Shown: positions 38,311-51,640 of the stretch, in pieces
Layout of the letters: every line of letters begins with the position of its first letter
How positions within the stretch are numbered: the stretch's first letter is position 1
NCBI GenBank assembly: GCA_013398295.1
Contig: VZSF01000875.1
Span: 124,001-188,000 of the forward strand
Length of the DNA: 64,000 bases
Direction: 5' to 3'
From: Chionis minor
Taxonomy: Eukaryota > Chordata > Aves > Charadriiformes > Chionididae
The notes under the pieces: model-generated
Told to the model about the DNA's origin: nothing
The model's input: the letters and a program-made list of their open reading frames with translations, nothing else
Database searches by the model: none
Program-made: the position numbers and the translations under genes

Positions 38311-41300
38311 GCTAATGCTGTGCTACTTACTGCTTCTGTGTAACTGAGAATTGGAAAGAACCACCTCCTGACTCACTTGGTTCTCATCCTCTGCTAAAAT
38401 AGTTTGCTGTTCATGGTGATGGTCATCATTGCAGTTAATCATTTAATTAGAGTAGGGACCCAAAGAAGGAATCTCCGTTCCCGCGGTGTAGTGTTGACTG
38501 TACCTGTTAGAACTTGCTCTATATCTCTTCAGTGATGGTTAGATTGGGAGTGCAAATATTTATCATGAATACAGCAAGACTTTTGTCTGTTGCTGTAATA
38601 CAGACAGTAACAAAATGCATGGACTTTGAGTTACCCATATTCTGAGGCAGTAGTCTCTAAATAATCTCATTATCCCAGCCCACTGAGACAAGCAGTCCCT
38701 AAATATCCCATACACGTGTGCATATATGTGTAATAGCAGTTACTGTCTTTTACTGACACTAGTGTTATAACATCTATTTTATTTTTAAATGGGTCTCATT
38801 TCAGCCAGTTAGCCGGAGTGCTGCCAAAGCCCACATAGGAGCTGTGCTTTGCAGTGATAAATGAGTACAACTTGTCTCAAAATCCATTTGTTTTTTTTGC
38901 TTGGATCCCATTTCAGAATATTATGGGTGGCCTACTTTTGTAGTGATGAAAAATTATTTTCCTCTTCCTTTGTGACATTATGGGTCTTGTAAACAGTTGC
39001 ACAGTCTTTTGGAGTAGGTGGCATTATTAGGATGGATATTAATTATTTTCAGACTGTTGATACTTCCCCTCTGCATGATCTGTATTTGTCTCTTGAATGT
39101 TCCTCATCTCTTGCTAATTATAGGTGGTCTTGAGGGAACCGACTTCCTGAGTTAAATAGACAAGTGTAACACACAGAGTGTTTTTGAAGTGTGTTCAAGT
39201 GAGAGTTGATTCCTGTCACCTACTTACATGTTCACAGCCCCCAGATTTTCTCACAGTTCTGAGGTGGGCATACGCTAATGCTGCTACCCACCCTCCTGCT
39301 GGGGAGCAATCTTCCCAAATACCCGTGCCCTGAAAGCATGTCAATTCCTTTCTCTTCTATTTTCAGGCTTGTCTGCCTTAAGAAACGTACAATTTTTGTG
39401 TCTTTTTGCTGCCCATTTATATTTTTCCTCTGTTCTATACATTACATTTTTTTAAAACCAGATTTAAGCTCTTCAGCAGATTTTGCGATTACTGTTACGT
39501 CAGTCATCTGAAATGGAGAAGGGAAAGAGCTTGTGCTGTTTTTTCCTGGTTGTCTGTTTTGCTTATCTGAAAAGGTCTATCTCCATCTTTTCTTCCTTTC
39601 TTTCTCTTCTCTTCCCCCCACCTGCCGGCCCCCGAAAATCGGAAACATGAGAGGCCTTGTCTCAGCATTGGATTAAGAGCCAGGAAATCCCGACTCTTTC
39701 CATGACTCATGGTGTGTGTCCTTGGGCAATCTGTTACTGTTACAGACAAAAGCTGTGCATAACACTTGGCTGAAAAATTAAAAGCACGGTGTGTGATTCA
39801 AGGAGATTATTTTCAAATTTAGATCAAAGCATGGCCAAAATGGACAGGAAAGAGAGACTGCAGAAGATGAATGCTGGAGGAGCAGTTTGTTTGTGAACTG
39901 CATAAATTGTCTGTGAGGGAGATGGCTATTGCTCATAGTAATTTCTTTCTTGTTGAGGCCTTTGGTTCCATCACAGTGCAAGCTCATGCTGTGGTAGGTG
40001 ATGGACACACAGCCCTCAATTTCAGAGCTGTTACCTTCTTATTTGAAATGAAGTCAATAAATAAAAGTGATGAATGAAGAGAGGGTGCACCATTGCATAG
40101 ATGAACCTGCATTCAACTTCATAAATCCAACCCTCTGTGGGTTTTCTTGGGAGATGGGTTTGCTGGTTTTGATATATCTGTGTAAATGCTTGAGGTTTTT
40201 CTGTTTGTTTACTTTTCTTCTTTTACATTTCATATCTTGAATGACACAAACTCTTCCTCACAGTTTAGAAGAAAAAACAGATATCTTTGGAGACAGCAAA
40301 GGTCTAGGGTTTCTAGGCAGTGTCATTTGGAGGTATAGGAAGACAAATGGGATCATTTAGCTATATTTTCTGTGATAAATCAGACATGAAAATAACTTCC
40401 AAAAGCAACAGAATATGATATTATAGAGAAAGCTGCCTTTTGTATTGCTTATGTGACTTCTTTGAGTAAGGCTGAATGACATGAAAAGCTGTCTACTGGA
40501 CACGCTGTTTTCAAAGTGTATTTCCAGAAAACCTATAGCTTTATTTTGACTATTTTGATGGTCTGTACATAAGCTCCCATTGCTGTGGTATTGAGGGTAG
40601 TAGTTTTATATTCAGCAGGAGCGATTTGATCTGGTTTAAGGTAGCCCTTCCATCTCCCCTAGCCTCTTGTTGATGTCACCTTGTCTCTTCCCTCTGCTTC
40701 TTCCATATTATCCAATGACTATGCAGCTGTGCCAACACAGCAGGGGGGGAGGTTTGCAAGAGCATTCGTCCATGGCTCATACTGCCATGAAAGAAGTGCA
40801 CACTTCTCTGGGGAAATATATTAGTGAAGGCTACTAGGGTCTTTGTATAATCTTTGACACTCATTTGGTGAGAAAAAAAAGGCTGTGCTTGGAATGAGGG
40901 GTTTGGTTTTGAATAATTAAATGCCTATGTATGGGTGTTTCCCTGTTTTTGATAGTAGTGGTTTATTGAGAGGAAGGACATCAAGGTTCTGAGACTCAGA
41001 ATCTCCTGGTGTTGCTAAGGTGTGTAAAAGGTCATTGTTTGAGAAGGTCAGTCCTGCCCCTGCAGCGCAGGTTACTGTCCCAGTGCCAGAAAGAGTGGGG
41101 TCTGTCTGACCTCTGCTTGCAGAACATTAACTTGCTGCTCTGTTGACAGGCTGGGATGGGAATCTGGTGAAAAGACTCTTTCAGAAAGGGTTTAGCTCTG
41201 GATTCTACACTGTCAGATGTTTGTCCTAGCTTTTGTGATTGGTTTTGACCCCATAGACTTGCAGTAATTAGTGTAGTTTGTAGCTAGGACCACATGGAAC

Positions 41301-41620
41301 CCTTGTGTTTCATTAAATTTAGTCCTCTGCTATTGCAGATAAGGTGTCAGATATCATCCATTAGTCAAGCTCCATCTCAAAATCTCTTTGCTTCCTTGTA
41401 CAACCTTTCCTTTTGGAAGGCCAGTTTTTTTTCTCCCAGAGGCTTCAGAAGTGATCAACTGATGCATTCATCAAGATTTTCCAATTCTGCCCTGATAGAT
41501 ACTAAGTATTTAGAGTTGTCTGATGCCTGTCAGGGGCAGGAATCCATAAGCCATTTATGAGTCTAGATTTGACTCCCATAAGCACTTCACCACATCAGTA
41601 ATTGCCTCCCTTGAACAAGT
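38311..41620. other. No gene recognised; CR1 may extend a little further
   Basis: Sequence up to about 38430 may be a more diverged continuation of the CR1 linker, but I cannot support it. Beyond that, frames are short and unrecognised. No RNA gene or promoter-like CpG patch was seen. Confidence 0.5.
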
Positions 41621-41660
41621 GAGTTAAATGGAGTTTATTGAGTTAAATTGAGTTAAATGC
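41621..41660. repeat. Four-copy 10-bp tandem repeat
   Basis: Units of GAGTTAAATG type: GAGTTAAATG, GAGTTTATTG, then two AGTTAAAT-containing units. Copies differ by one to three bases. Confidence 0.8.
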
Positions 41661-44600
41661 TCAGAGCTGTTCAAATGTGTGTATAGAATCAATGACACAG
41701 GGCCAAGTTCAGTTTCTTTTCTTGTTGATGAAGTCATTAGAATTAAAAGGACGTGTGAATTTGTCTCAGGTCAAAATTGTTTTCTTCAGTATTGTTTTCA
41801 GAGAGATAATCCTCTGTTGTCAGTCATTTTAAAACCTTCCTTACTGCCTTGCTAATTTAATAGACTAGTTCTCTCATGGGTGTCTCCTGACAAGAAATAC
41901 TTAGAAAGGATGCATCTTAAATGTACTGAAGTCAAATATAATTGTATTAAACCTTCTTAAAATGCAAAAATCATCTAATACCAGCGAAATAAACACCTAG
42001 CATGCAGAAATTACATTACTGCATTATTCAGTCAGTTGTTCCACAGTTCCCAGGAAAGCTTTTTCATAGTGAAAGACATAATGGACTTCAGTATAGTCTA
42101 GGCAACCATTTTAGTTTCTTACGATATTCTCAGTCCAACTTTTGACTTCTGAAAGCCAACTGTGCTGGGAGTTCCCACAGCTGAGGACCCATGCTGCAGA
42201 CAGAGAGGCTTGCCGGCATCTCCATGGTTAAATTTTATTTATTTTTTACATTATGTTCTATGCCTATAAGAAACCATCATGGTGTATGGCAATAAACAAA
42301 GTAACAGTAAACACCATATATCTTGCAATATCTTCCTCCCCCCGTAAACCTTTGCTTTTAAAAATCATTGCTTTATTTACTTTTACTATGAAGTTCATAG
42401 TACATCTTGATGCAAACAGGTTTAACTTACAGGATTGGGGTTTGAGCACAGTCTTCTTTCAAACAAACACTTGAAAGCTTTTATCTTCAATTATTGCTGA
42501 GGGAAAGATATTCTAAAAATGGTGAATATTGTAGTTTCTTATGAAGCTTCAAGGTCAGTAATGATTCTTTTTACTAAGAAAATATATGTTTTCATGAGTT
42601 TGAGCCTTGAAATGGATGGTTTCAGCTTTTCTTCTGCAGCTGGCAAAAGGATGTGCTCAATCCCTAGAAACAAAAACCAGTTTGACCTAGTAATGACTGT
42701 AGGGATCTTAGAGGCCAGAAATCCACACTGTAAAAATACCTGATACAATTTAGGAGCTTAAATCTCACTGCTGGTGGCCTTAAACTCCTACATCCTTCTG
42801 CAGCTTTGAAAATGTTTTATTACCCAGCCAACGTAAAGCAGTGAAACTGTTGTTTATTGAATGCCTGGCCTTTTAACAGGCATCATGAGGTTGTACAAGA
42901 ACAGGATGACCTGGGACCAAAGGGCAGCCCAGCTCAGACTGTGTCTTCCTGCGAATGAATCACAGTAGGCAAAGACATTTTCCTAAATATCCCTTAATTG
43001 TTGTGATTTTGCATTTTCTCTTGAGTGTCTCTCTTGTTTCACAGGATACAAATAAATGCCATATTTAAATTATTTTTCCCTTCATCTTCTTGGTTAGTGC
43101 TTTTATTACAGCCATATCATCTTCCAAACACCTGTTCCTATTTTAACTCAATCCTAATCTTGCCAAAAGCTGAACTCGGCTAGGAATGCAGTAGTCCCAA
43201 TAAGGTGTTAAAAATAAAATAGTGGTTGATACTTAAATACCCATTTATATACACAAACAAATTAATCCTCGTACCTCATGCAGAGAGGTATTTATTCTCA
43301 TTCCAGTTTTAACTGCCAGGAAGCACAGAGAGAATTTAAGCAGCTAATTTTTCAAACTTGCTTTTTTCCATAAAGTTTTCAAAAGATAAACCAATGAAGA
43401 CACCTGTTCAAGCTATCTAGTTTCAGTGTTGTTTAACAATGCCACATTCTCCTTTCATCTCCTCTACGTCGTTCTTTTAAGTTATGGTAGATTGACTCTT
43501 TGGACCATAGTAATTGAATATAAATAAATGTGAGCACATAACCAATAAGATAGGATTTATTTCTGTTGTTCTCTAATGCATCCGTCCTCTGTCATGCTCC
43601 CTCTGCACCCTCCCCACATCTTCTTGGTATTTCAAATGATACTTCAGGTAGCGTTTGGATTGGGTGTATTCAGAAATGAATGTGCACCCAGGAGATGGCC
43701 ACGTCTTACACCGTTGCAGCACTGCATACATGCCAAGATATCCCAGCAGCTGCAACGTGACATCAGGGTGTGCTCTGCTCACGCAGCATTTGCTAAGGGA
43801 GGCTCTTACAAACCCAGTTTACGTCTGTGGACTGGTTTGTGTTCGCTAACTCTAAATGTTGCAGGAAGTTAAGATAATAGACCATTTCTAAGCTTTCTGC
43901 TTTTGGAAGACTTTCTTTTTGGATATAAATGAAACAGTTTGGGGACAAAAGGAAAAATAAACTGGAACTTCTCCTGCCAGGCCATCAGCAGGTGGAGTAC
44001 TAACCAGAAGCGGTTGGCTTGTTTCTTTGTTGCCTCTTTGTATTTAAAGCACTTTACCACAGTGGTTTTTAATACAGCTTTTCGTGACAGTCAGTTTGAA
44101 GGCAGAGCAGGTGACCTCTGGTGCTGCTCCATAGTTTCTTGTGTCAGTTTTACCTGTCTGTTTGGTTTTCTATAACATCTTGGTGTAAGAGATGAGAAGG
44201 TTGTCTTACGAGTGGCCTCAGACTCTTAACAGGTAGCTAAATTTGCACAAAGAGAGAAAGATTGATTTTCATTAAATTAAAATTCAAAAATGTATTGACC
44301 TACAACATTAATATCTAGTGGCTCTGGTGCCTTGCCAGTGCTCAATCCTGCAGATGACTGTATTGCTGTTAGAGTTGTGGAGAGCATGAGGGAAACCCAG
44401 ATGATTATTTTAGCTGGTACTTGTATGATAGCCTTGATAATGCACATCACCAGTTTATGCATTTGTTTTATTTCGTGCAAATGCTTGCCTACACTTCAGT
44501 TTTTAGCATGCGATACTGCTTTCTCCTCCTTTCTCCTTATGTTTCCAGTTCAGTTCCTTGTTCTATTTAGCTTTCCACTGTGTTGCTTCTAAAATTGAAA

Positions 44601-45170
44601 TAATCTTAGCCTGCTATTTTTTCTCTCCTATTAAGGGCAGGGCAGGGGAGGGGAGGGAGAAAAAAGACCAGAAACACAAGCAAGAAACAGGCATCTCCAG
44701 CCAGGTCCTGAAGGGGATTCTGGCTTGCAGATTTTACCTGCTGCTGCAGATGCAAAGCAAATAATTATTTTCGTGGTAATCTTGCTTTTCCTAGGGAAAC
44801 GGTGTGAGCAACGCTGCGTGGAGACTTTGTCTCCCACTGAAGTGTAAGAACGAGAGCACAGGCTGGAGGTAAATCCTGACTGAAGGTCTGTTGTGTGGGT
44901 TTAGGAGAGAAGGACTGATTGGTGTGAGGAGAAAAATATTAGAGGTAGTGGTTAAAAATAGGAGAAGGAAGATTTGAGTTAGTGTGGTGAACGGTTCGAT
45001 ATTGGAGAACAGAGAAAATGTTAGTTTATGGTGAAGGGATCATCTGAGCTGGAAAAATAAACTGGTAACAGAAAATTATATTATTAATATTTCTGGTTTA
45101 GATGATGTAGCACTTGAAAGTCACCTTCCTGTTTTAGAGTTTGCTACAATATTTCAGGGCTAAAGGGACC
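41661..45170. other. No gene recognised
   Basis: Short frames only. A G/A-rich run lies at about 44637-44670. The 98-codon + strand frame at 43576-43872 overlaps other open frames on both strands and shows no family motif. Confidence 0.55.
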
Positions 45171-45199
45171 AGGAGAAGGAGAGGAAGGAAGGAAGGAGA
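45171..45199. repeat. GGAA-rich simple repeat
   Basis: Purine tract with four consecutive GGAA units embedded in GAG/AGG sequence. Confidence 0.75.
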
Positions 45200-46722
45200 C
45201 GTTTGCCAGCTTAGAATCCAGCTGAGCATGCTATTGTGCAGTAAAGACCTAAACCCAGTGCTTCTCTTTCACATTTGTTAGTGCTTCTCTCTCTTCAAGT
45301 CATAATTGCTTTGGAATACAGTAACAGGGTATTTTGCTGAGATAGAACGCTTTCTAAATTATGTTGCAGAGAGTACCACCAAAGAGTATCTAATGGAGAG
45401 CAACAGCCGTGCAAATGACCAGAACATCACACATCTGGGTAGGCCAGCGTCTCAGCAAAGAAATAAGTGCATAGTGTGCTGACTGATCTCCCGTCTCACG
45501 CCTGACATGCACCATACTGTCTCAGCTTACTTTTGAGAGAGGTGATTTGACTATACTGTCGAAGAAACATTATGTTGCTGCTTAGTTGGCCCTATGTATT
45601 CCCTCTGGAATTAGGCACAATTTACTTGCTTCTTGGTCAAAAAAAAAATACTCATATATCGCTCTATTTAGACCTTACTTTTAAAAGACATTGGACTATG
45701 CACAGTGCCTTGCTCGGGGCTTTTTTCATTCTTCTCCACATTGCTGAAATAGTCTTAAGAGATGCAGTTGCTGGATACTACAGCAGAAGCAGTGTGTCAC
45801 TTTTTTCCATTCCTGGGGCAGATAACAGCCGTGCTTGGGTATTGTTGATGCTGGTCAGTTGAAACAGATTCCCAAGAGCGCAGAGAAATCTAGTGGTACA
45901 AGAACTGCAAAAACACAACAGAGACTTAGACTGACCTGGCTTTCAGGAAATTGGCCCAGAGCAAATCCTGCAGTGATAGCAGGCTGTGCGTGAAAGTGTG
46001 AAACGGCACTGGGGTGCAGGTCTTGGAAAGGGTGGCAAACACAACCTTCTCTAATTGAGCTTTGTGCAACACCTTTCAGTGAGGCTAAAAAGTGTTTAGG
46101 AGGTGCATCATATGTTCCAGTTTGGTGTGCTAAGGATTGATTTCTTCACGTGTCTATAGCTTTAGGATGTAGCTAGCATGCTGTAAATTGACACAGCAGC
46201 TTGCAGTTTGTTTGGTTTAGGTTACCGTGTGTCTCCCAATGCCCATACGTATATGTGCTTAAACAAGTGTCTTTTCTACAGCAGTTTGAAACCACTTGAT
46301 GCACAAAAATATGTGCTTTTCGGATTGCCTGATCAGTGTGAAGTTCAATGTGGTAATTACTACAGTAAAAACCAAACATCATCTCGTGTTGACTAAGAAA
46401 ATCCTGAATTCTGTGGAGTTTGTAGCCTGGTTCACTTTGGATCAGTAACTGCAATGCAACATTAGAACTAAGTTCCACCCCGCACTGTGGTTTTCATTCA
46501 AGAAAGAAACTGTATTTAAGACTAGCAGAGGTGAATATTGCTGTTTCTGTGCCTGTCTTAATGATGGGTACCACAAGAAGTAACGTCTGCAGTGGAAATA
46601 AAAATGGTATAGGCTAATGAGGAAGGCTTGGCAAAAGGCAAAATAAAGCCATGAAGTTTTGGGGCCTCTCGTATCTAGATGTAAAGAAATGAAAAATTAA
46701 TAGCATTCTCAACTTGACCTGG
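45200..46722. other. No gene recognised
   Basis: The longest frame is about 101 codons on the minus strand (46173-46478), with no recognisable motif. Confidence 0.55.
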
Positions 46723-46804
46723 AAAAAAAAACAAACCCCAAAACCAAAAAACCATTTCATTTTTTCACAGAAAGAACTGTTTGATCTAAAATTAAAAAAA
46801 AAAA
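46723..46804. repeat. A-rich and A/C-rich low-complexity tracts
   Basis: A nine-base A run is followed by alternating A runs and CC/CCCC (46723-46753), and an 11-base A run closes the segment at 46794-46804. It resembles the tracts at 13740 and 56364. Confidence 0.75.
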
Positions 46805-49466
46805 TTGGTTGCCTTCATACAAAACAAAAACATGCAGAGATTTATTTTCTACTGGTTTTGCAGCTGCTTATAGTTTTCCCTCTAAAGCTTGGGCAAGCTT
46901 CAGCATGCAACTGTTATATTAGCAAAGGGATAGCTTGCAGTGCACATGCACAGCCTGGGACTTGGGAGGAATGTCTTGCTTTTTCTCATTTATCTCCGCC
47001 ACATTTCAAATCCAGCTTTATTCTTATAAGAAATTAGTACTTTTAGGAAGGATTAGTTGAATGAGTGCATGCTGATTTATAGATGGGTTTATTTCATAAA
47101 TCCTGAAGGGGCATTACCAGATTGAGAAATCATATTTAAAAAAATCCTTGCTTTGGTTACAATTAATTCCACTAGCAATTAAATGAAAGGAATCTAATTC
47201 TCTTTCTGCTTGGTTGTTTTGGTTATATTTTATATCTTCCCCAGCTCGGAGAGAAGAAGAAAGTGATTTATTAGAGTGATACTCTCCTAATAAGTTTCTT
47301 CCTGCAATGAAGACTGGAAAGCCCACAGATCTACAGTGCCTTTCACATTGTACAGGAGAGGACTTGCCTTTCCGCAGCCTTCTCCTAGAAGTGCTGGGGA
47401 ATTTGCTGTTTAGATGATACATCTACTGAAGCCAAGTTCTCCCCAGTTGTCCTTGCCACCAGTGTTCCTCTGCTTCTGTGGTAGCGTAGCACTGATCAAA
47501 AATATGTATCCTGCAAGACCATAGAGCTGCTTGAAACAACTTCTCTTTGAGATGGGAAATCCCTTGCAGATACACATGCTAAAGAATGACCGTGACCTCC
47601 TATGGAGTCCTTCACAAAATGTCCTGTCTTCCACACCCAAATCTGAGCCCCGTACGGGTTAGTGGGTCAGATTGCAACACTGCCATTCCACACACCCTTG
47701 TTCTTCAGCCCAATTTGCAGGGTTTTATCTTGTCAGGATAACATAGTTCCACAGACTTCTGTGGTTCTGTTAACTTCATTATTGCTGTCACCACATAGTC
47801 CTGCGCAGCACAGTGCTGCCGTGTTTGGCTGTGAGAATATTCTGGATATATTTTAGTTTCTGTCTCCATTGGAATTCCAGCATGATAGTGATAGTCATGA
47901 AGGCTTTTATACTGACCCTAGATTTTAGCTTCTTATTTCATTAAATATTTCAAACTTGTCCGGTCCAACTGTATCTGTTCAGTCAATCTGTAGTATTGTA
48001 GTATTGTTTTAGTGACCTTTTCAAGGGACTAATATTCCTCTAGTGACATTTTTGTTTTGAATTCTTTGTTTTCCACAGTAAAGTACTTAAGACTTAGTAG
48101 CCTGGTGGTGAAGTTCTGCTGCTCTGCGCACAGGCTGGCGGGTTCCTCGGTTTGCTTAGTCCAAAAATGCCAAAGAAGGGTGATTATATAAAACACTTTT
48201 TCATGTTCTGATACATACTCAAAACCAGACTTCTCACTGTATGACATTTAAAGCATCTTGGTAAACTTTTGCTATCTGGGAGAACCTGAAACAATTCTTT
48301 TTGACATGTTGTGGTAAGTGGCTGCCATTGATTGGCTATGGAGGGGATATTAGAGCAGACAAGTCTACTTCCATGACCTCGGTGGCATAAGGGAAACAGG
48401 CATGCGGTGACGTGACGTTCAGCTATCATCCCAAGAGCCTAGAGTGTAGAAAAAAGAATTAAACATCAGTGTAGCAGAGGGCAACTTTGCAACTGGAGTA
48501 CAGCCAGAGAGTTCGCAGGCTACCAGGAGGCTATCTTAAGGCAAGTAAATCCTACACTGTCAAGGTAGGGACATCTCTGGCTCCTCTCATTCTTCTAGTA
48601 GTGACTATGCTCCCTTCCTCTCCAATTTCCTCTAAAAATGCCTTTGCACTTCCCAGGAGTAGCCTCAGAGATGTAGGGGTAGTGTGCAACAGCTTCGTAG
48701 CTTTCAGTCTGGAAAAGACAGCTGCTTTTTTATGGGTCTGTGGATTCAGTGGGGGCGAGTGTAAATATAGCAGTTAATGTTCTCTCACGTCTGCTCATCT
48801 AATGCCATCTGTTTTGTGTCCGTTCATTCACACTGGTGCCAAAACGTATTTCTGGAACAGGTTATTTGTGCATCAGCAGACTTGGTCCCTGACCGCTAGG
48901 TAAGAGTGAATATGTAAACTGTGCAGTACGAGTAGGCAGGCAAACTCTTGGTGTCGTTATTTATAATGAGCCATTGCCAGTAGTTGCTAATCCAGAGGGT
49001 AATGGTAACGGCTATAAGACATTGCTGCTTCTGGTGGTGGTGCAGGAACGGGAAGGGCAGTGTCACGCCTCAGAGCAGCCAGTATTCCTTTGGCTCCCCT
49101 GTCCCTCCTCAGCAGCTGTGGGAACAGCAGACTTTGAGCAGAGTTTATTAGAAACCAGATATTTATAGAGGTGGGACCTGGACATGGTGCAGATGCTTCG
49201 TAATCATCCCACTCCTTGATCTGTCTTTATTTTACAGCAGTGAGAAATGTATCAGGCAGGTTTATGGCCTTCTCTGTGTGTTTATGCACGTTGTTGCTGT
49301 AGTTGCACCAGTGTATTATTAAGTACAGGGTTGGGTTTTTTTTACATGTAGGCTCAGTTGCACTCACAAAAACGTGGTTATATCACTTCTTTTGATTCTT
49401 TTTTCAGGGCAGAAGTGTATTCTATGTACAGGGCATCTTGATTGCACTATAATTACAACCACCCAA
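46805..49466. other. No gene recognised
   Basis: Frames up to 102 codons occur on the minus strand (47114-47422) without recognisable content. No repeat family was identified. Confidence 0.55.
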
Positions 49467-49524
49467 GCATTAATTAGCATTAATTTTATTAATTATTAGC
49501 ATTAATATTAGCATTAATTATTAA
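49467..49524. repeat. Degenerate tandem array of TTAGCATTAA units
   Basis: AGCATTAATT-like units repeat about five times with small length changes, using only A, T and one GC step per unit. Confidence 0.8.
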
Positions 49525-51429
49525 GGCTTAAACCATAGTACTTAGCACTAGTCATAGCTTTTGTGGTAGTACAAATCTATGTGAATTAAAGTTTGGACTG
49601 AAGCTTTGCATATAGATTATACGTTACCTTCCAAATCCAGCTGTACATGTGGAAGGAAACAATATTTTCAGGTTTTCACTCTTGTTTTGACCAGAGCTTA
49701 GTCTCTCCCCCGCGATCTGCCAGCAGAATTGTTTGTGCAAGCCCTCCCTTTCTAGTTTCTAGGATTAATCAATCCAGTTACCGCAGACCAGAGTTTAGCA
49801 TACCAATCTGATTTCACCAGACACTAGGTAGGAAGCTTTTGTGGGGAGAGAGGAAGAGCAGCTTGCGGCAGAGGAACACCATTGACTCTGTAAAGTTAAC
49901 GTCTTCCACCTGCGTGGCTGGATCTAGGAGTAGAGGTCTGCCCACAGCTCTCCACATCTTCTTGGGAAGGTTATTCTCTTCCTGCACACATGGATGGCAT
50001 GGCATTGCTTGATTACCTGTCAGCCTTGAGTGGAAATGAATACAACATTTGATGTTGATTGTAGACTGCAGCCTCATTTGCGTATAATCGTTTCCTCTGC
50101 AGTTGTTCAATTGTGCCTGATTTCACACTAGCACATGTGCAGGATTAAAGCATGGGTATCTCTTTATGTATAGATTGTCTGCTTGCAGTAGATATGATTG
50201 AAGACAGCAGTGTAAGTTGTGTTCTTCTAAAACACAATGTAATGTTATGAACTGTGTGTGGTAGTGTTTAAAAATTGGTCTCGTTTTCAAAGACGATGAC
50301 TGTAAAATGTCTTTTATGCATTTAAGCTTCAGTTTTGAGACTAGTAGTGGAGTTTTGTTCTTTGGTGTGCAATGGAAAAGCAAAAGCAGAGCAGTCATAT
50401 TTCAGGAAGTGTTTGTAGGTTGTTTAATAGGTTCATTTTCTTCTGCTGAAACCAAAGCATATGTAACTACTTTGAACCCACTATTTTCCTTTATAATTAT
50501 GTACGAGTAAACAGAAGTACAATTCCCTCTCTAATACTGAAGAGAAATTCTGTAGTGTGTCTTCTGCCTACTTTTGTTTAACTCTTGGGAGAGACATAGG
50601 TATTAGAAATTCCTCAGCTTTGAGAGACATACACAGAGATCTGTATTTATACAAGATTCATTTGGTCTCCTTTAAAGAGAATACAAACATAAGAACAGTT
50701 TAAAAGTTTGTATTAGAGCATGGGAATGCATCTTTTGGCATATGGCTTGTTTTCCTGTTTTGTTGAAATAAGGATCTGGCTTCTTTTCTGGTTTTTGCAG
50801 CTGATTGAAAGATTGAACTGCTTTTTCTTTGCTTAGCTGAGAAAATAATTTTCTACTAGTGCTGCGTTTCCTCTGTTGTCAGCTTCACAAGACAGATTGT
50901 ATGCAGTGGAGTTGCAGATTGCATTTCTTTAAAATATATTGTTTAGCTGCCTCTAGTCACGCTTCTGCTTCTCTTACAGCAGTCATCCTGCTCTGCCCGC
51001 TCACACAGTGTTACCGCTTGTGTAGAAGAGATTTCTTTCCAGCAGCTTCTGCCATCTGGAACCGCCTTCTTTTATCTCATTCGTTCATTAGATCTCCATA
51101 ACTTTTCAAATATTTTCTGAAATTACAACTTTTTTTTCGTTCACCTGTTACTTCTCAGTGTTTGTGACTGGATGCTTAATTTAGTAGGAAATGCCCTTAC
51201 CCCACTGTTTTCCACGAGATTTTTATCGCGTGAAGTCAGGAAAGTGCTTTGAGGCACAGCTTGATGAAACACTCTATAAAATAAAATGTTATTAGAAAGT
51301 TTCAGAAAGACTGAACCTATAACGCCATAACTACCTTCTCCCTACTGAGGAAAGAATATTGCCAGCCTCTGTTTTTGTAGCTTGCAGTAAAAGAGTTTCC
51401 ACCAGCGTAGTGCTGCTGTTTCACTTGCC
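49525..51429. other. No gene recognised
   Basis: Only short frames were seen (up to 98 codons on the minus strand at 49814-50110). No element was recognised. Confidence 0.55.
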
Positions 51430-51440
51430 TGTGTGTGTGT
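51430..51440. repeat. Short (TG)n tract
   Basis: Five to six TG units lie 12 bases before the CR1 fragment. Confidence 0.7.
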
Positions 51441-51452
51441 ACGGGCAGAATT

Positions 51453-51640
51453 GTCACAGAGATGCAGAATGGCTGAGGCTGGAGGGCACCTCTGGAGACT
51501 CCCCCATCCAACCCTGCAGCTCAAGCCGGGTCAGCCAGAGCCGGGCGTCCTGGGCTGTCTCCAGTTGGACTCGGAATATGCAAAAGACAGGTGGTGATTG
51601 CACAACCTGTCTGGGCAACATGTTGCAAAGTTTCATCGTG
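51453..51640 (-). mobile_element. CR1 LINE 3' fragment, antisense
   Basis: The + strand reads 'gtcacagagatgcagaatgg', 'ctgaggctggagggcacct', 'aaccctgcagctcaagccg' and 'cacaacctgtctgggcaac', the antisense of a CR1 3' UTR and the last part of ORF2. The 3' end is at low coordinates and the copy is 5'-truncated near 51640. Divergence is moderate. The overlapping open frames on both strands are by-products of this repeat. Confidence 0.88.
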
